Shown: positions 40,182 through 48,480 of the stretch, piece by piece
Position numbering within the stretch: the first letter of the stretch is position 1
Layout: every line of letters begins with the position of its first letter
Assembly: GCF_013408525.1 (NCBI RefSeq)
Contig: NZ_JACBZM010000001.1
Coordinates: 310,001-374,000, forward strand
DNA from: Nocardioides aromaticivorans
GTDB taxonomy: Bacteria > Actinomycetota > Actinomycetes > Propionibacteriales > Nocardioidaceae
Direction of reading: 5' to 3'
Length of the DNA stretch: 64,000 nt
The notes under the pieces: model-generated
Database searches by the model: none
What the model saw: the letters and a program-made list of their open reading frames with translations, nothing else
What the model was told of the DNA's origin: nothing
Position numbers and translations under genes: made by a program

Positions 40182-40442
40182 CTAGAGGCCCTGCTGGTAG
40201 CGCGCCAGCACCTCGTCGACCCGGTCCTGGTCACGCGCCTCGAGCGGGATCAGCAGCTCCGCGACGACATCGGTCAGCTCGGCGATGCGCCGGTTGAGCT
40301 GGCGGTTCTCCTGGACCTCGGCCTCGAGGACGCGCACCCGCTCGCGCAGGCTCGACCGCGCGCGGATCCGGTCGACGACGGGGGCGGGGAGGCGGTCGCG
40401 GGCCTGCTCGCGCAGCCGCGCCTTCAGCTCGTGGGTGCTCAT
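40182..40442 (-). CDS. Small coiled-coil protein
   Basis: An 86-residue charged protein, almost wholly helical. Residues about 30-75 show coiled-coil heptads (LRERVRVLEAEVQENRQLNRRIAELTDVVAELL). The start ATG overlaps the stop of the LicD-methyltransferase gene (ATGA), so it is translated with it. I recall similar short proteins in Nocardioides beside polymer-modification genes (possibly DUF6752; from memory). It may scaffold the enzymes upstream; no catalytic residues are evident. Confidence 0.65.
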   Translation of the reverse strand: MSTHELKARLREQARDRLPAPVVDRIRARSSLRERVRVLEAEVQENRQLNRRIAELTDVVAELLIPLEARDQDRVDEVLARYQQGL

Positions 40443-42016
40443 CGGTTCTCCTTCGGGGTGCGAGCCGCGGGCGCGGGCCACGAGGCCCGGATCCGGCAGA
40501 CGGCGGGGTCCGGGTGGTCCAGCATGTCCTCGCCCGGTACGACGACCAGGTGCTCCACGACGCCGCCGGCGGCCTCGATCGCGGCCCGGACCGCCTCGGG
40601 GTCCACGCGCCGGACCAGCCCGTCGGGCGCCAGCGGGGTGCCGGTGGCACCGTCGGGCGCGTCGTGGGTGGCCTGGAACTCCAGGAAGAGCTTGCCGCCG
40701 CCGGGCCGCAGGGCCATCCGGGCGAGCAGCCACAGCTGGTCGAGGGCGGCCGCGTCGAGGCAGCCGACGAGGTGGCGGGCGTAGAGGTGGTGCGGGTCGC
40801 GGGCCAGGCGGGTCCCGTGCATCAGGGTCGAGCGGAGCTCGCCGAGGATCAGCTGGCTGGCCTCGACGTCGAGCTCGCGCCGGTTGGCCTTGCGCCGCAC
40901 GACGCCGAGGCCGCCGCGCGAGAAGTCGACGGCACCGGTGCGGAAGCCGCGCCGCGCGAACCACAGCGCGTCGCGGCCGGTGCCCGTGCCGACGTCGACG
41001 ACGGGCAGCTCACCGAGCTGGGGAGCGACCCAGCGCGCGAAGGAGGACGAGCCCGCGGGCACCTCGCGCTGGCCGGGTCCGTTGAAGAGCCCGGTCCACA
41101 GGCCCATCTCGGTGCGGAAGCCGCGCAGCCAGCCGTCGAGCCGGCGCACGCCCTCCGGCGGGTCGGCGTAGCGGAAGGACGGGTCCGGGGTGCGCCAGTG
41201 CGGGCCGTAGAGGAAGGCCAGCATCGCCTCCGGGTCGCGCGGCGCCGGGAACTCGTGCCCGTGCAGCTCGATCGTCGAGAACGGCTCGATCGCGCTGCGC
41301 GGCAGCGACCCGCTCCGGTTGCCGAGCTGGAAGAAGGTGTCGCCGACGTGGAAGGCCACGAAGACGTCGATGTGGCACAGCCGGCCGTCGGAGAGCGGCA
41401 GCAGCAGCTTGATGTCGCCGCCCGACATGCGCAGGAGGTTCCAGCCGCGCTCGCGCATCGCGCGGGTGATCCGGTAGGACTCGGCGATCACGTCGGCCGG
41501 CGAGGAGTGGTCGGAGAGGTAGCAAAGGTCGGTGTCGGAGTCGTGGGCCAGCATCCGGCCCTCGCGCACGGCGCCGAGCAGCGCTCCGTAGTTGAGGTAG
41601 GCCTTGACGCCCGCGTGCTCGCGGAGGTCGTCGATCGCGCGCCGGGTGCCGGCGAGGATCTCCTCACGCACCTCCTCGGCGGTCGCCTCGAACGACCGGG
41701 TCAGGTGACCGACCTTGTCGACGCACAACCGGTGACCCGCGCGGTCCACGACCGCGAGCGGACCCTCGCCCGCACCGAGGCCGACCTCGGCGTCGTACAG
41801 GACCTCGGCTCCGGTGGCATCGGTGACCCGCACCCGGCCGCGGCCGGAGAGGTAGGGACGCAGCACTCCCGGCCACGGCACCAGGACTCCCCCGGGCTTC
41901 CGTACGCCGTCGCGCTCGGGCGTGAGCGACCAGACGTAGTGCCCGTCGATCTCGACGAGGAAGGGCCGCGAGGCGGCCGGGAGGAGGATGCCGTCGTCGG
42001 AGACGACGGTGGTCAT
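40439..42016 (-). CDS. LicD-type nucleotidyltransferase fused to a SAM methyltransferase
   Basis: A 525-residue two-domain protein. Residues about 115-300 are LicD-like: YLNYGALLGAVREGRMLAHDSDTDLCYLS holds the G-x-LLG-AVR and D-S-D-T-D metal motif, where classical LicD has DDDID. Residues about 335-510 are a class I methyltransferase: VVDVGTGTGRDALWFARRGF is the SAM motif I, followed by VDFSRGG and LFLEFQATHD. LicD enzymes transfer phosphocholine or similar groups to cell-surface glycans. The upstream gene encodes a cytidylyltransferase. I infer synthesis and transfer of a methylated CDP-activated alcohol to a wall polymer. Confidence 0.75.
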   Translation of the reverse strand: MTTVVSDDGILLPAASRPFLVEIDGHYVWSLTPERDGVRKPGGVLVPWPGVLRPYLSGRGRVRVTDATGAEVLYDAEVGLGAGEGPLAVVDRAGHRLCVDKVGHLTRSFEATAEEVREEILAGTRRAIDDLREHAGVKAYLNYGALLGAVREGRMLAHDSDTDLCYLSDHSSPADVIAESYRITRAMRERGWNLLRMSGGDIKLLLPLSDGRLCHIDVFVAFHVGDTFFQLGNRSGSLPRSAIEPFSTIELHGHEFPAPRDPEAMLAFLYGPHWRTPDPSFRYADPPEGVRRLDGWLRGFRTEMGLWTGLFNGPGQREVPAGSSSFARWVAPQLGELPVVDVGTGTGRDALWFARRGFRTGAVDFSRGGLGVVRRKANRRELDVEASQLILGELRSTLMHGTRLARDPHHLYARHLVGCLDAAALDQLWLLARMALRPGGGKLFLEFQATHDAPDGATGTPLAPDGLVRRVDPEAVRAAIEAAGGVVEHLVVVPGEDMLDHPDPAVCRIRASWPAPAARTPKENR

Positions 42017-42462
42017 GACGCCCCGCGGTGCGCCAGTGCCTTGCGGAGCGCGGTCGAGGACGTCTGCAGCGTGTAGGGGAAGTAGGTCACCTCGACACCG
42101 AGGGCGGCCATGTCCTGCTCGAGGCGCAGGCCCTTGGCGGTGCCCTTCCAGTCGTCACCCTTGAAGATGCGGTGGAAGCCCACGTCGCGCCAGGAGTCGA
42201 TCTTGCTCGCGGTGTTCTCGGCGTAGACGGCGTCGACGATGCCGATCGCCTCGACGATCTCGAGCCGCTCGGCCAGCGGGACGGTCGGCTGGACGCCCTT
42301 GGTGTCCAGGCACACCTCGTCGGCGACCACACCGGCCACCAGGACGTCGCACCACTGCCGTGCCTGGCGCAGCGCGTTGAGGTGACCGATGTGGAACAGG
42401 TCGAAGGCGCCCGGCACGTAGCCGATCACTGGCCCCGACATCGAGGGTCCCGACTTCTTCAT
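42013..42462 (-). CDS. Cytidylyltransferase-family protein (TagD-like)
   Basis: A 149-residue nucleotidyltransferase. GAFDLFHIGHLNALRQAR contains the HxGH nucleotide-binding motif, and TSSTALR is the C-terminal phosphate-binding loop (RTEGISTT-like in TagD). It should activate a phosphorylated alcohol such as glycerol phosphate with CTP. It heads an operon with a LicD-methyltransferase and a coiled-coil protein (ATGA overlap with the first). A TACACT hexamer lies exactly seven bases before its ATG, so the message is probably leaderless. An internal ATG seven codons later is an alternative start. Confidence 0.85.
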   Translation of the reverse strand: MKKSGPSMSGPVIGYVPGAFDLFHIGHLNALRQARQWCDVLVAGVVADEVCLDTKGVQPTVPLAERLEIVEAIGIVDAVYAENTASKIDSWRDVGFHRIFKGDDWKGTAKGLRLEQDMAALGVEVTYFPYTLQTSSTALRKALAHRGAS

Positions 42463-42469
42463 AAAGTCG

Positions 42470-42498
42470 AGTGTAACACTGCAGTTAGTTAACTTTCA
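42470..42498 (-). promoter_or_regulatory. Promoter for a leaderless cytidylyltransferase message
   Basis: On the minus strand TGAAAG (42498-42493), 17 bases, TACACT (42475-42470), then seven bases to the ATG at 42462. The AT-rich island (42461-42498) stands out from its surroundings. AGTGT-T-ACACT overlaps the minus-10 as an inverted repeat and could be an operator. The minus-35 overlaps the hemW stop codon. Confidence 0.55.
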
Positions 42499-43707
42499 CC
42501 TCAGCAGGCGGTGCACCACGCCGTCGGCGAGCAGCCGCCCGCGCAACGTCAGCACCACCCGGTCGGTCCGGTCCTCCACCAGACCCTCCGCGACGAGGCC
42601 CGCGAGCGCCCGTCGGCCGTCGTCGTCGAGCACCGCCGGATCGAGGCCGCTGCGCAGCCGCAGCTCCAGCAGGACCCGCTCGACGCGCCGGGTGTCGTCG
42701 TCGAGCACCTCCCGGGCGTGGGCCGGGCTCTCCCTCGCGGCCAGCCGTCCGGCGTACGCCGCCGGGTGCTTCACGTTCCACCAGCGCACGCCGCCGAGGT
42801 GCGAGTGCGCGCCGGGGCCGACCCCCCACCAGCCGGCACCGGCCCAGTAGCCGAGGTTGTGCCGGCACCGCGCGGCGTCGTCGCGGGCCCAGTTGGACAC
42901 CTCGTACCAGCCCAGCCCGGCGGCCGTCAGCCGCTCGTCGGCCTGCACGTACTTGTCGGCGAGGTCGTCCTCGTCCGGCATCGGCAGCTCGCCGCGGCGC
43001 ACGCGCCGGGCCAGCGCGGTGCCGTCCTCGACGATGAGGGAGTACGCCGAGACGTGGTCGGGCGCGCACGCCAGCGCGGCCTCGAGGGTGGTCTCCCAGT
43101 CCTCCGTGCTCTCCCCCGGCGTGCCGTAGATCAGGTCCAGGCTCACCTGGTCGAAGCCCGCCGCGCGGGCGGCCTCGACGACTCCGGGGACCCGCAGCGG
43201 GTCGTGCGTCCGGTCGAGCACCGCCAGCACCTTCGGCACCGCCGACTGCACGCCGAACGAGACCCGGGTGTAGCCCGCCTCCCGCAGCTCGGTCAGGTAG
43301 GCGAGGTCGACCGAGTCGGGGTTGGCCTCCGTCGTCACCTCGGCGCCCGGGACCAGGCCGAACTCGTCGTCGATCGCGCGCAGCAGCCGGCCCAGGTCGC
43401 CCGCCGGCAGCAGCGTCGGGGTGCCGCCGCCCAGGAAGACCGTGTCCACCGGGCGCTCCGCCGCACCCAGCACGCGGCGGGCCAGCCGGACCTCCTGGAT
43501 CGCCTGGTCGACGTACGACGACCGGGAGACGCCGGGGCCGAGCTCCTCGGCCGTGTAGGTGTTGAAGTCGCAGTAGCCGCAGCGGACGCGGCAGAACGGC
43601 ACGTGGACGTAGAACCCGAACGGGCCCTCGCCGAGGGCGGCGAGCGCCTGCTCCGGCAGGGACCCGTCGGTCGGGGCGGGATCACCCTCGGGCAGAGCGG
43701 ACGGCAT
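42496..43707 (-). CDS. hemW: Heme chaperone HemW (radical SAM)
   Basis: A 403-residue radical SAM protein of the HemN/HemW family, now regarded as a heme chaperone. The cluster motif is CRVRCGYCDF near residue 40 (CxxxCxxC), with TVFLGGGTPTLLP and SFGVQSAVPKVL following, and a C-terminal HemW domain (about 300-400). The ATG at 43707 gives the family's usual length. In many Actinobacteria it is next to a DUF3097 gene; here both are present but separated by the cytidylyltransferase operon. Coproporphyrinogen oxidase activity is not expected. Confidence 0.93.
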   Translation of the reverse strand: MPSALPEGDPAPTDGSLPEQALAALGEGPFGFYVHVPFCRVRCGYCDFNTYTAEELGPGVSRSSYVDQAIQEVRLARRVLGAAERPVDTVFLGGGTPTLLPAGDLGRLLRAIDDEFGLVPGAEVTTEANPDSVDLAYLTELREAGYTRVSFGVQSAVPKVLAVLDRTHDPLRVPGVVEAARAAGFDQVSLDLIYGTPGESTEDWETTLEAALACAPDHVSAYSLIVEDGTALARRVRRGELPMPDEDDLADKYVQADERLTAAGLGWYEVSNWARDDAARCRHNLGYWAGAGWWGVGPGAHSHLGGVRWWNVKHPAAYAGRLAARESPAHAREVLDDDTRRVERVLLELRLRSGLDPAVLDDDGRRALAGLVAEGLVEDRTDRVVLTLRGRLLADGVVHRLLR

Positions 43708-43730
43708 CCGCCCAGTCTCCCAGCCCGGAT

Positions 43731-44636
43731 CTACACCGGCACGTTCAGGGAGACGGTGTAGCCCTCCTCGACCGAGCCGGTCACCTTCGCCATCTGCAGG
43801 GAGTAGCCGTCGCTGAAGATGCCGTCGGACTCCAGGCTCAGCTGGGACAGGTTGCTGACGCTCTGCTCGTAGCCCTCGGTCGCGTAGACGTCGTTGCAGA
43901 CGTCCTCGGGCAGCGCCAGCTGCGAGGTGCGCAGCTTGTTGTCGGCGCTGGTCGCCTTCGCCAGGCTCTCGTAGACCTCGAAGTGCATGTGCGGCCAGCG
44001 ACCGGAGTAGCAGGCCGGGAAGATCGTGGTGAAGGTCAGGTTGCCCTCGTCGTCGGCCTCCTGGACGCCGCGGAGGTAGTTCTCGCCGACGATCTCGTCG
44101 TCGTACAGCGAGTAGCGGCCCTCGCGGTCGCAGTGCCACAGGTAGATCGCGGCCCCGGCCAGCGGCGTCACGCTGTCGCCGTTGAGGTCGTAGACCTTCA
44201 GCCGCACCGTGGTCGCGATGCCCTCCGCGACCCCCGAGGCGTCACCGAAGCTGGTCGTGATGTCGCTGCGTACGACGCCCGACTCCGTCAGCACGTTGAC
44301 CCCGTTGCTGCCGTCGCCCGGATAGGGACCGGCCGTCTCCTCGGGGATCTCGCCGTCCGCGACCTCGAGGCTCGTGTCGCCACCGATCGCGCCGCCCCCG
44401 TCCGGAGGGGTGCCGGGGCCGCCCTGCGTCGTACCACCCGAGGTGGAGCTGCCCGAGGTGGTGCTGCCCGAGGTGGAGGACGTGGTGTCGTCGCTGCCGC
44501 AGGCGCTCAGCGCGGCCGCAGCGCCGACCCCGCCCAGGAGCCCGAGCAGCCCACGACGCGCCATGATCCGCGGCAGGTCGTGGGACAGCCCGAGGTCGTG
44601 CTCTTCGGTCTCTTCGGTCGATCCGTGGTGGCTCAT
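43731..44636 (-). CDS. Intradiol-dioxygenase-like exported lipoprotein
   Basis: A 301-residue protein. A Tat-type leader (IMARRGLLGLLGG) ends in a lipobox (ALSAC), followed by a low-complexity S, T and G linker (about 67-115). The core is an intradiol ring-cleavage dioxygenase-like beta-sandwich: AETAGPYPGDGSNG-type entry, LAGAAIYLWHCDREGRYSLYD, TFTTIFPACYSGRWPHMHFEVY with the HxH iron ligands. Exported members lack a proven aromatic substrate. The ATG at 44636 is chosen; the bases just upstream form a hairpin and no Shine-Dalgarno is seen. Confidence 0.85.
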   Translation of the reverse strand: MSHHGSTEETEEHDLGLSHDLPRIMARRGLLGLLGGVGAAAALSACGSDDTTSSTSGSTTSGSSTSGGTTQGGPGTPPDGGGAIGGDTSLEVADGEIPEETAGPYPGDGSNGVNVLTESGVVRSDITTSFGDASGVAEGIATTVRLKVYDLNGDSVTPLAGAAIYLWHCDREGRYSLYDDEIVGENYLRGVQEADDEGNLTFTTIFPACYSGRWPHMHFEVYESLAKATSADNKLRTSQLALPEDVCNDVYATEGYEQSVSNLSQLSLESDGIFSDGYSLQMAKVTGSVEEGYTVSLNVPV

Positions 44637-44637
44637 G

Positions 44638-44652
44638 CCCCGAGTCTCGGGG
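44638..44652. promoter_or_regulatory. Hairpin adjoining the dioxygenase start codon
   Basis: CCCCGAG (44638-44644), T, CTCGGGG (44646-44652) form a perfect 15-base hairpin. It ends one base before the ATG at 44636 and occupies the place of a ribosome-binding site. It could act on translation initiation or be an operator. Confidence 0.4.
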
Positions 44653-44700
44653 CGGAACCTGTGCGGTTGCTGTGGGCGGGCTGTTGGGCGGCGACGAGGC

Positions 44701-44814
44701 GCCAGTTTCACCGGCCGGCCGGAGAAACTGGCGTCCTTGGACGACAAAACTCATGGTTGGACGATGAAACTTCGTCGTCCAACCATGAGTTTCACCGGCC
44801 GGCCGGTGAAACTC
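44701..44814. repeat. Three interlocking long palindromes
   Basis: Element A (44701-44732) is GCCAGTTTC around a CCGGCCGGCCGG core to GAAACTGGC, with one mismatched pair in 16. Element B has 16-base perfect arms (44749-44764 and 44775-44790) with a 10-base loop. Element C (44787-44814) is a perfect 28-base palindrome with the same CCGGCCGGCCGG core between AGTTTCA and TGAAACT. A and C share an almost identical sequence, and B overlaps C by four bases. They fill most of the 199-base gap between the fadD stop and the dioxygenase start. Confidence 0.85.
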
Positions 44815-44835
44815 ACCGATCGGTCGCCGCGGACT

Positions 44836-46671
44836 TCAGGACGTGTAGAAGGACGCGATGAGGTCCTTGTTGTTGGCCTCGACCACGTTGCGCTTCACCT
44901 TCAGCGACGGGGTCAGCTCACCGGACTCGATCGACAGGTCGTGGTCGAGCAGCTTCCACTTCTTGACCGTCTCCCAGCGGTTCAGCTGGGCGTTGAGCTG
45001 GTCGACGTACTCGCCGACCATGGCCTGCACCGCGTCGTCGTTGACCAGCGCGGTGTAGTCCTTGCCCTCCTTGCCGTTGTCGGCGGCCCAACCGGCGATC
45101 GCGTCGGGGTCGAGGGTGATCAGCGCGGAGACGAAGTTGCGCTCCGCGCCGAAGACCATGAACTGGCTGGCGTAGGGGCAGATCGCCTTGAACTTGGCCT
45201 CGATCGCCGGCGGGGCGATGTACTTGCCGCCGGAGGTCTTGAAGAGCTCCTTGATCCGGCCGGTGATCCGCAGGAAGCCCTCGTCGTCGAGCTCGCCCTT
45301 GTCGCCCGTGCGCAGCCAGCCGTCCTCGGTCAGCGCCTCGGCGGTCGCGTCGGGGCGGTTGTGGTAGCCGGCCATGACGTGCGGGCCCTTGAGCTGGACC
45401 TCGCCGCCCTCGCCGATGCGGACCTCGGTGCCCGGGAAGGGCTGGCCCACGGAGCCGAGCTTGTAGGCGTCGGGGTGGTTGACCGTGGCGCCGGCGGCGT
45501 TCTCGGTCATGCCGTAGCCCTCGAGGATGAGGATGCCGGCGGCGTGGAACCACGCGGCGATGTCGGCGTTGAGCGCGGCGGAGCCGGAGATGAAGAACTT
45601 CACCCGGCCACCGAAGCGCTCGCGCACCTTGCTGAAGACCAGCTTGTCGAACAGGGCGTGCTGGACCTTGAGCGGCAGCGGGACCGGCTTGCCGGCGAGC
45701 CTGAGCTCGTCGACCTTGGTGCCGACCTCGAACGCCTTCAGGAAGATCTTCTCCTTGGCGCCGCCCTCGGCCGCCTGCATGGTGACGATCCGCGCGTGCG
45801 CCTTCTCGAAGATGCGCGGGGCCGCGCCCATGAAGGTGGGCTTCACGACGCCCAGGTTGTCGACGATCCTGTCGACGCGGCCGTCGATCGCCGTGGCGAA
45901 CCCGCAGGCGAGCTGGGTCGAGAGCAGCACCTTGCCGAACGAGTGCGCCATCGGCAGCCAGAGGAACTGGAGGTCGTCCTCGTGGAGGATGTCCTGCGCC
46001 TTGATGGCCTCGCCCTCGAACACCCACGCACGGTGCAGGGTCCGCACGCCCTTGGGCTTGCCGGTGGTCCCGGACGTGTAGATCAGCGTCGCCAGCTGGT
46101 CGGGCTCGATCGCCTGGGCGACGTCGTCGACGGCGGACGGGTTGGCGGCCAGGTGGGCGTCGCCGAGCTCGGAGAGCTGGTCGAGCGAGATCACCCAGTC
46201 GCCGTCGTCACCGTCGGCGAGCGCGGGGTCGAAGGACACGACCTTGCCCAGCGCCGGGAGCTCGGCGCGGTGGTCGCGCAGCTTCTGCAGCTGCGACTCG
46301 TCCTCGGCGAAGACGATCCGGCACTCGGAGTCGCCCACGATGTACGCCGTGTCCTCGCCGCCCGTGGACGGGTAGACGGTCGTGGTGGCGCCGCCGGCGC
46401 ACATGATGGCGAGGTCGGCGAGGATCCACTCGTAGCGGGTCGAGGACGCGATGCCCACGCGCTGCTCCGGCTCGAGGCCGAGGGCGAGCAGGCCGGCCGC
46501 GAGGCGTCGTACCCGGTCACCGGCCTGGCGCCACGTCACGGACTCCCACGCCTCCCCACGCGGGAAGCGGAAGGCCTCCCGGTTGGCGCTCCGCTCCACC
46601 CGGTCGAGGAACTGCACGGCGCAGTTCTTCGGCAGGTTCTGGAGGAAATTCGTGTCGTGATTGATGGGCAT
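44836..46671 (-). CDS. Long-chain fatty acid-CoA ligase (AMP-forming)
   Basis: A 611-residue acyl-adenylate enzyme of the FadD15-like group. The P-loop YTSGTTGKPKGV lies near residue 193, followed by LPMAHSFGK, GYGMTENAAGA, the adenylate motif GWLRTGDKGELDDEGFLRITGR, and the C-terminal catalytic lysine region SGELTPSLKVKRN. It activates fatty acids to CoA thioesters for breakdown or lipid synthesis. Its promoter lies in the 47 bases after the MOSC gene stop, where a TAACTG-GT-CAGTAA inverted repeat suggests control by a TetR-type regulator. Confidence 0.93.
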   Translation of the reverse strand: MPINHDTNFLQNLPKNCAVQFLDRVERSANREAFRFPRGEAWESVTWRQAGDRVRRLAAGLLALGLEPEQRVGIASSTRYEWILADLAIMCAGGATTTVYPSTGGEDTAYIVGDSECRIVFAEDESQLQKLRDHRAELPALGKVVSFDPALADGDDGDWVISLDQLSELGDAHLAANPSAVDDVAQAIEPDQLATLIYTSGTTGKPKGVRTLHRAWVFEGEAIKAQDILHEDDLQFLWLPMAHSFGKVLLSTQLACGFATAIDGRVDRIVDNLGVVKPTFMGAAPRIFEKAHARIVTMQAAEGGAKEKIFLKAFEVGTKVDELRLAGKPVPLPLKVQHALFDKLVFSKVRERFGGRVKFFISGSAALNADIAAWFHAAGILILEGYGMTENAAGATVNHPDAYKLGSVGQPFPGTEVRIGEGGEVQLKGPHVMAGYHNRPDATAEALTEDGWLRTGDKGELDDEGFLRITGRIKELFKTSGGKYIAPPAIEAKFKAICPYASQFMVFGAERNFVSALITLDPDAIAGWAADNGKEGKDYTALVNDDAVQAMVGEYVDQLNAQLNRWETVKKWKLLDHDLSIESGELTPSLKVKRNVVEANNKDLIASFYTS

Positions 46672-46703
46672 GACGCTCCCTGCATGCTCGTCCGAGACCG
46701 GCG

Positions 46704-46717
46704 TAACTGGTCAGTAA
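46704..46717. promoter_or_regulatory. Inverted repeat in the fadD promoter gap
   Basis: TAACTG-GT-CAGTAA is an inverted repeat with one mismatch, placed 33 bases before the ligase ATG in a 47-base intergenic gap. It resembles TetR-type operators controlling fatty-acid degradation genes (TnACTnACCAGT-like), but the match is not exact. Confidence 0.4.
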
Positions 46718-46718
46718 C

Positions 46719-47408
46719 CTAGATCAACGGCTCAAGGGGCGGTAGCGAAGGCGCCACCTGACGGACGAATTCCTCCGCCTTCTCGCGGACCTTGGGCAGC
46801 AGGCCGTCGACGACGAGCAGGTCGGGCAGGCGGCTGCGGTCGGTGTTGAGCGCCACGAACATGTCCCGGATCGTCACGCCGTGGCCCGGGCGGTGCACGA
46901 CCTCGATCGGGGCGCCGGCCTCGATCGTGCCCGTCTCGAGCACGCGGAGGTAGGGCCCCGGACGCGCCTCGGCGGTGAACCGCTTCACCCAGGCCTTCGG
47001 GTCGTAGCCGGACTCGCGCATCCAGCCCTTGAAGTCGTTGCACGGGGTCCGGACGTAGACCGCCTCGAGGAGGACACCGTCGACCTCGTCGCCGATCCGG
47101 AGGCGGGTGCCGACCTCGAGGGCGTTGAGGTCGATGCCCTCGGTGGTGAGGTTCTCGCCGAACTGGCCGTCGCGGATCGGCTGCCCGACCAGGCCCTCGA
47201 AGAAGTCGAGGTCCTCGCGCGCGTAGGCGTAGACGGCCTGGTCGGGGCCGCCGTGGTGGAGCGTGTCGGAGACCTGGTCGCCCTCGACGCCGAGCTCGTG
47301 GACGGCCACCGGGCCGAGCACCGGGCGCTTCTCGATGGAGGTGTGGCCGATCCCGGCCCAGCCCCGGGCCTGCGGCCGGCCGGTGCTGATGGTGCGCACG
47401 TACTGCAT
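46719..47408 (-). CDS. MOSC domain protein (YiiM-like)
   Basis: A 229-residue molybdenum-cofactor sulfurase C-terminal (MOSC) domain protein with the YiiM 3-alpha tail. Conserved parts are VHELGVEGDQVSD-LHHGGPDQAVYAY, GQFGENLTTEGID, and the near-invariant cysteine in VRTPCNDFKGWM. YiiM-type proteins bind the molybdenum cofactor and reduce N-hydroxylated compounds. It starts at ATG and is divergent from a lipoprotein gene only 22 bases away. Confidence 0.9.
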   Translation of the reverse strand: MQYVRTISTGRPQARGWAGIGHTSIEKRPVLGPVAVHELGVEGDQVSDTLHHGGPDQAVYAYAREDLDFFEGLVGQPIRDGQFGENLTTEGIDLNALEVGTRLRIGDEVDGVLLEAVYVRTPCNDFKGWMRESGYDPKAWVKRFTAEARPGPYLRVLETGTIEAGAPIEVVHRPGHGVTIRDMFVALNTDRSRLPDLLVVDGLLPKVREKAEEFVRQVAPSLPPLEPLI

Positions 47409-47430
47409 GCGCCGAGGCTACCGTCGCTGC

Positions 47431-48480
47431 ATGCTGCGCTTCCTCCCTTTTCTCCTCGTCGTCGCCGCACTCACGGGGTGCAGCCACGAGGACGGCGCGC
47501 GCGGTCCCAGCACCCCGGCACTCGTCGCCCCGCACCCCTTCCCCGCCGCGTCCGCCGAGGTGCCGCCCGGCCATCGCGAGGTGCTCTGCCCCGACCTGCG
47601 CGGTGACGGGACCGGGATGACGATCCGCCTGGTCGTCCCGCAGCAGGCCACCAGCTCCCATCGTGAGGGCAACGGCTGCGCCTTCACGCTGCGCTCCGAC
47701 CCCCGCCGCGCCCTCTCCGTCCAGATCGACCCGGACGAGTCGCTGGCGCGGTGGCGCGAGACCTACCTGGATCCCTACGTGTCCGACGACGGGGACGACG
47801 CCGTCGGCGACGTCACCTACCGCAGCGACGTCCCCGGGCTCGACGGCAGCACCGCCGAGGAGCTGCGGTGGTACTCCTTCAGCGACGGCTCCCCCACGCG
47901 CGTGGTCTCGCTGCTCGCCGCGGGCATCCGCCTCAGCTGGAGCGTGCCGGACGGCGAGCCGCTGCCCGCGACCGCGCTGGACCTCGTACGACGCTCGGTC
48001 GCCGTGCTCGCCGGGACCCGGGCGAGCTGCCCCGACCGGGGCGGCTCCGGCCACCGGAGCCTCACCTTCGCCCCGCCGAAGGACGTCGGCTGGGTCGAGG
48101 GCGAGGCCGGTCGCTGCCGGATCTACGTCGACGGATCCCTGACCACCCTCGAGGGTGGCGAGGTCGACCCGGCTCCGTCCGGGATCGATGCCCTCGCCGC
48201 CCGGGTCCGGCGCGACCCCGAGGCGACCGGCATCCGGCTGGAGCGAGGCGTGGCCACGATCAGCGGCGAGCGCGCCGACCGGCTGAGCTGGGAGGTGGTG
48301 CGCGCCGAGGAGACGGAGAACTACGAACCGGCCGGCACGTGGCGCATCGTCGTCGTGCAGAGTGCCAGCGCACGGGTCCGGTGGGGAGCGACGCCGGCCT
48401 GGTGGCGCGACCACGGGGCCGTGTTCGACCGGCTCGTCGAGTCGGTCGACGTCAGTCCTGGACGGCCTTCGCGATCGTGA
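47431..48480 (+). CDS. Lipoprotein of unknown function
   Basis: A 349-residue protein with a short signal MLRFLPFLLVVAALTGC (lipidated cysteine near residue 17). Two similar halves are visible: each has cysteine pairs (VLCPDLRG to GNGCAF, then ASCPDRGG to GRCRIY), a run of beta strands, and a V-D-P or V-D-V element. TACCGT (47419-47424) sits six bases before the ATG, so the transcript may be leaderless. The last 29 bases overlap the end of the convergent phosphotransferase gene. No family is recognised. Confidence 0.75.
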   Translation: MLRFLPFLLVVAALTGCSHEDGARGPSTPALVAPHPFPAASAEVPPGHREVLCPDLRGDGTGMTIRLVVPQQATSSHREGNGCAFTLRSDPRRALSVQIDPDESLARWRETYLDPYVSDDGDDAVGDVTYRSDVPGLDGSTAEELRWYSFSDGSPTRVVSLLAAGIRLSWSVPDGEPLPATALDLVRRSVAVLAGTRASCPDRGGSGHRSLTFAPPKDVGWVEGEAGRCRIYVDGSLTTLEGGEVDPAPSGIDALAARVRRDPEATGIRLERGVATISGERADRLSWEVVRAEETENYEPAGTWRIVVVQSASARVRWGATPAWWRDHGAVFDRLVESVDVSPGRPSRS

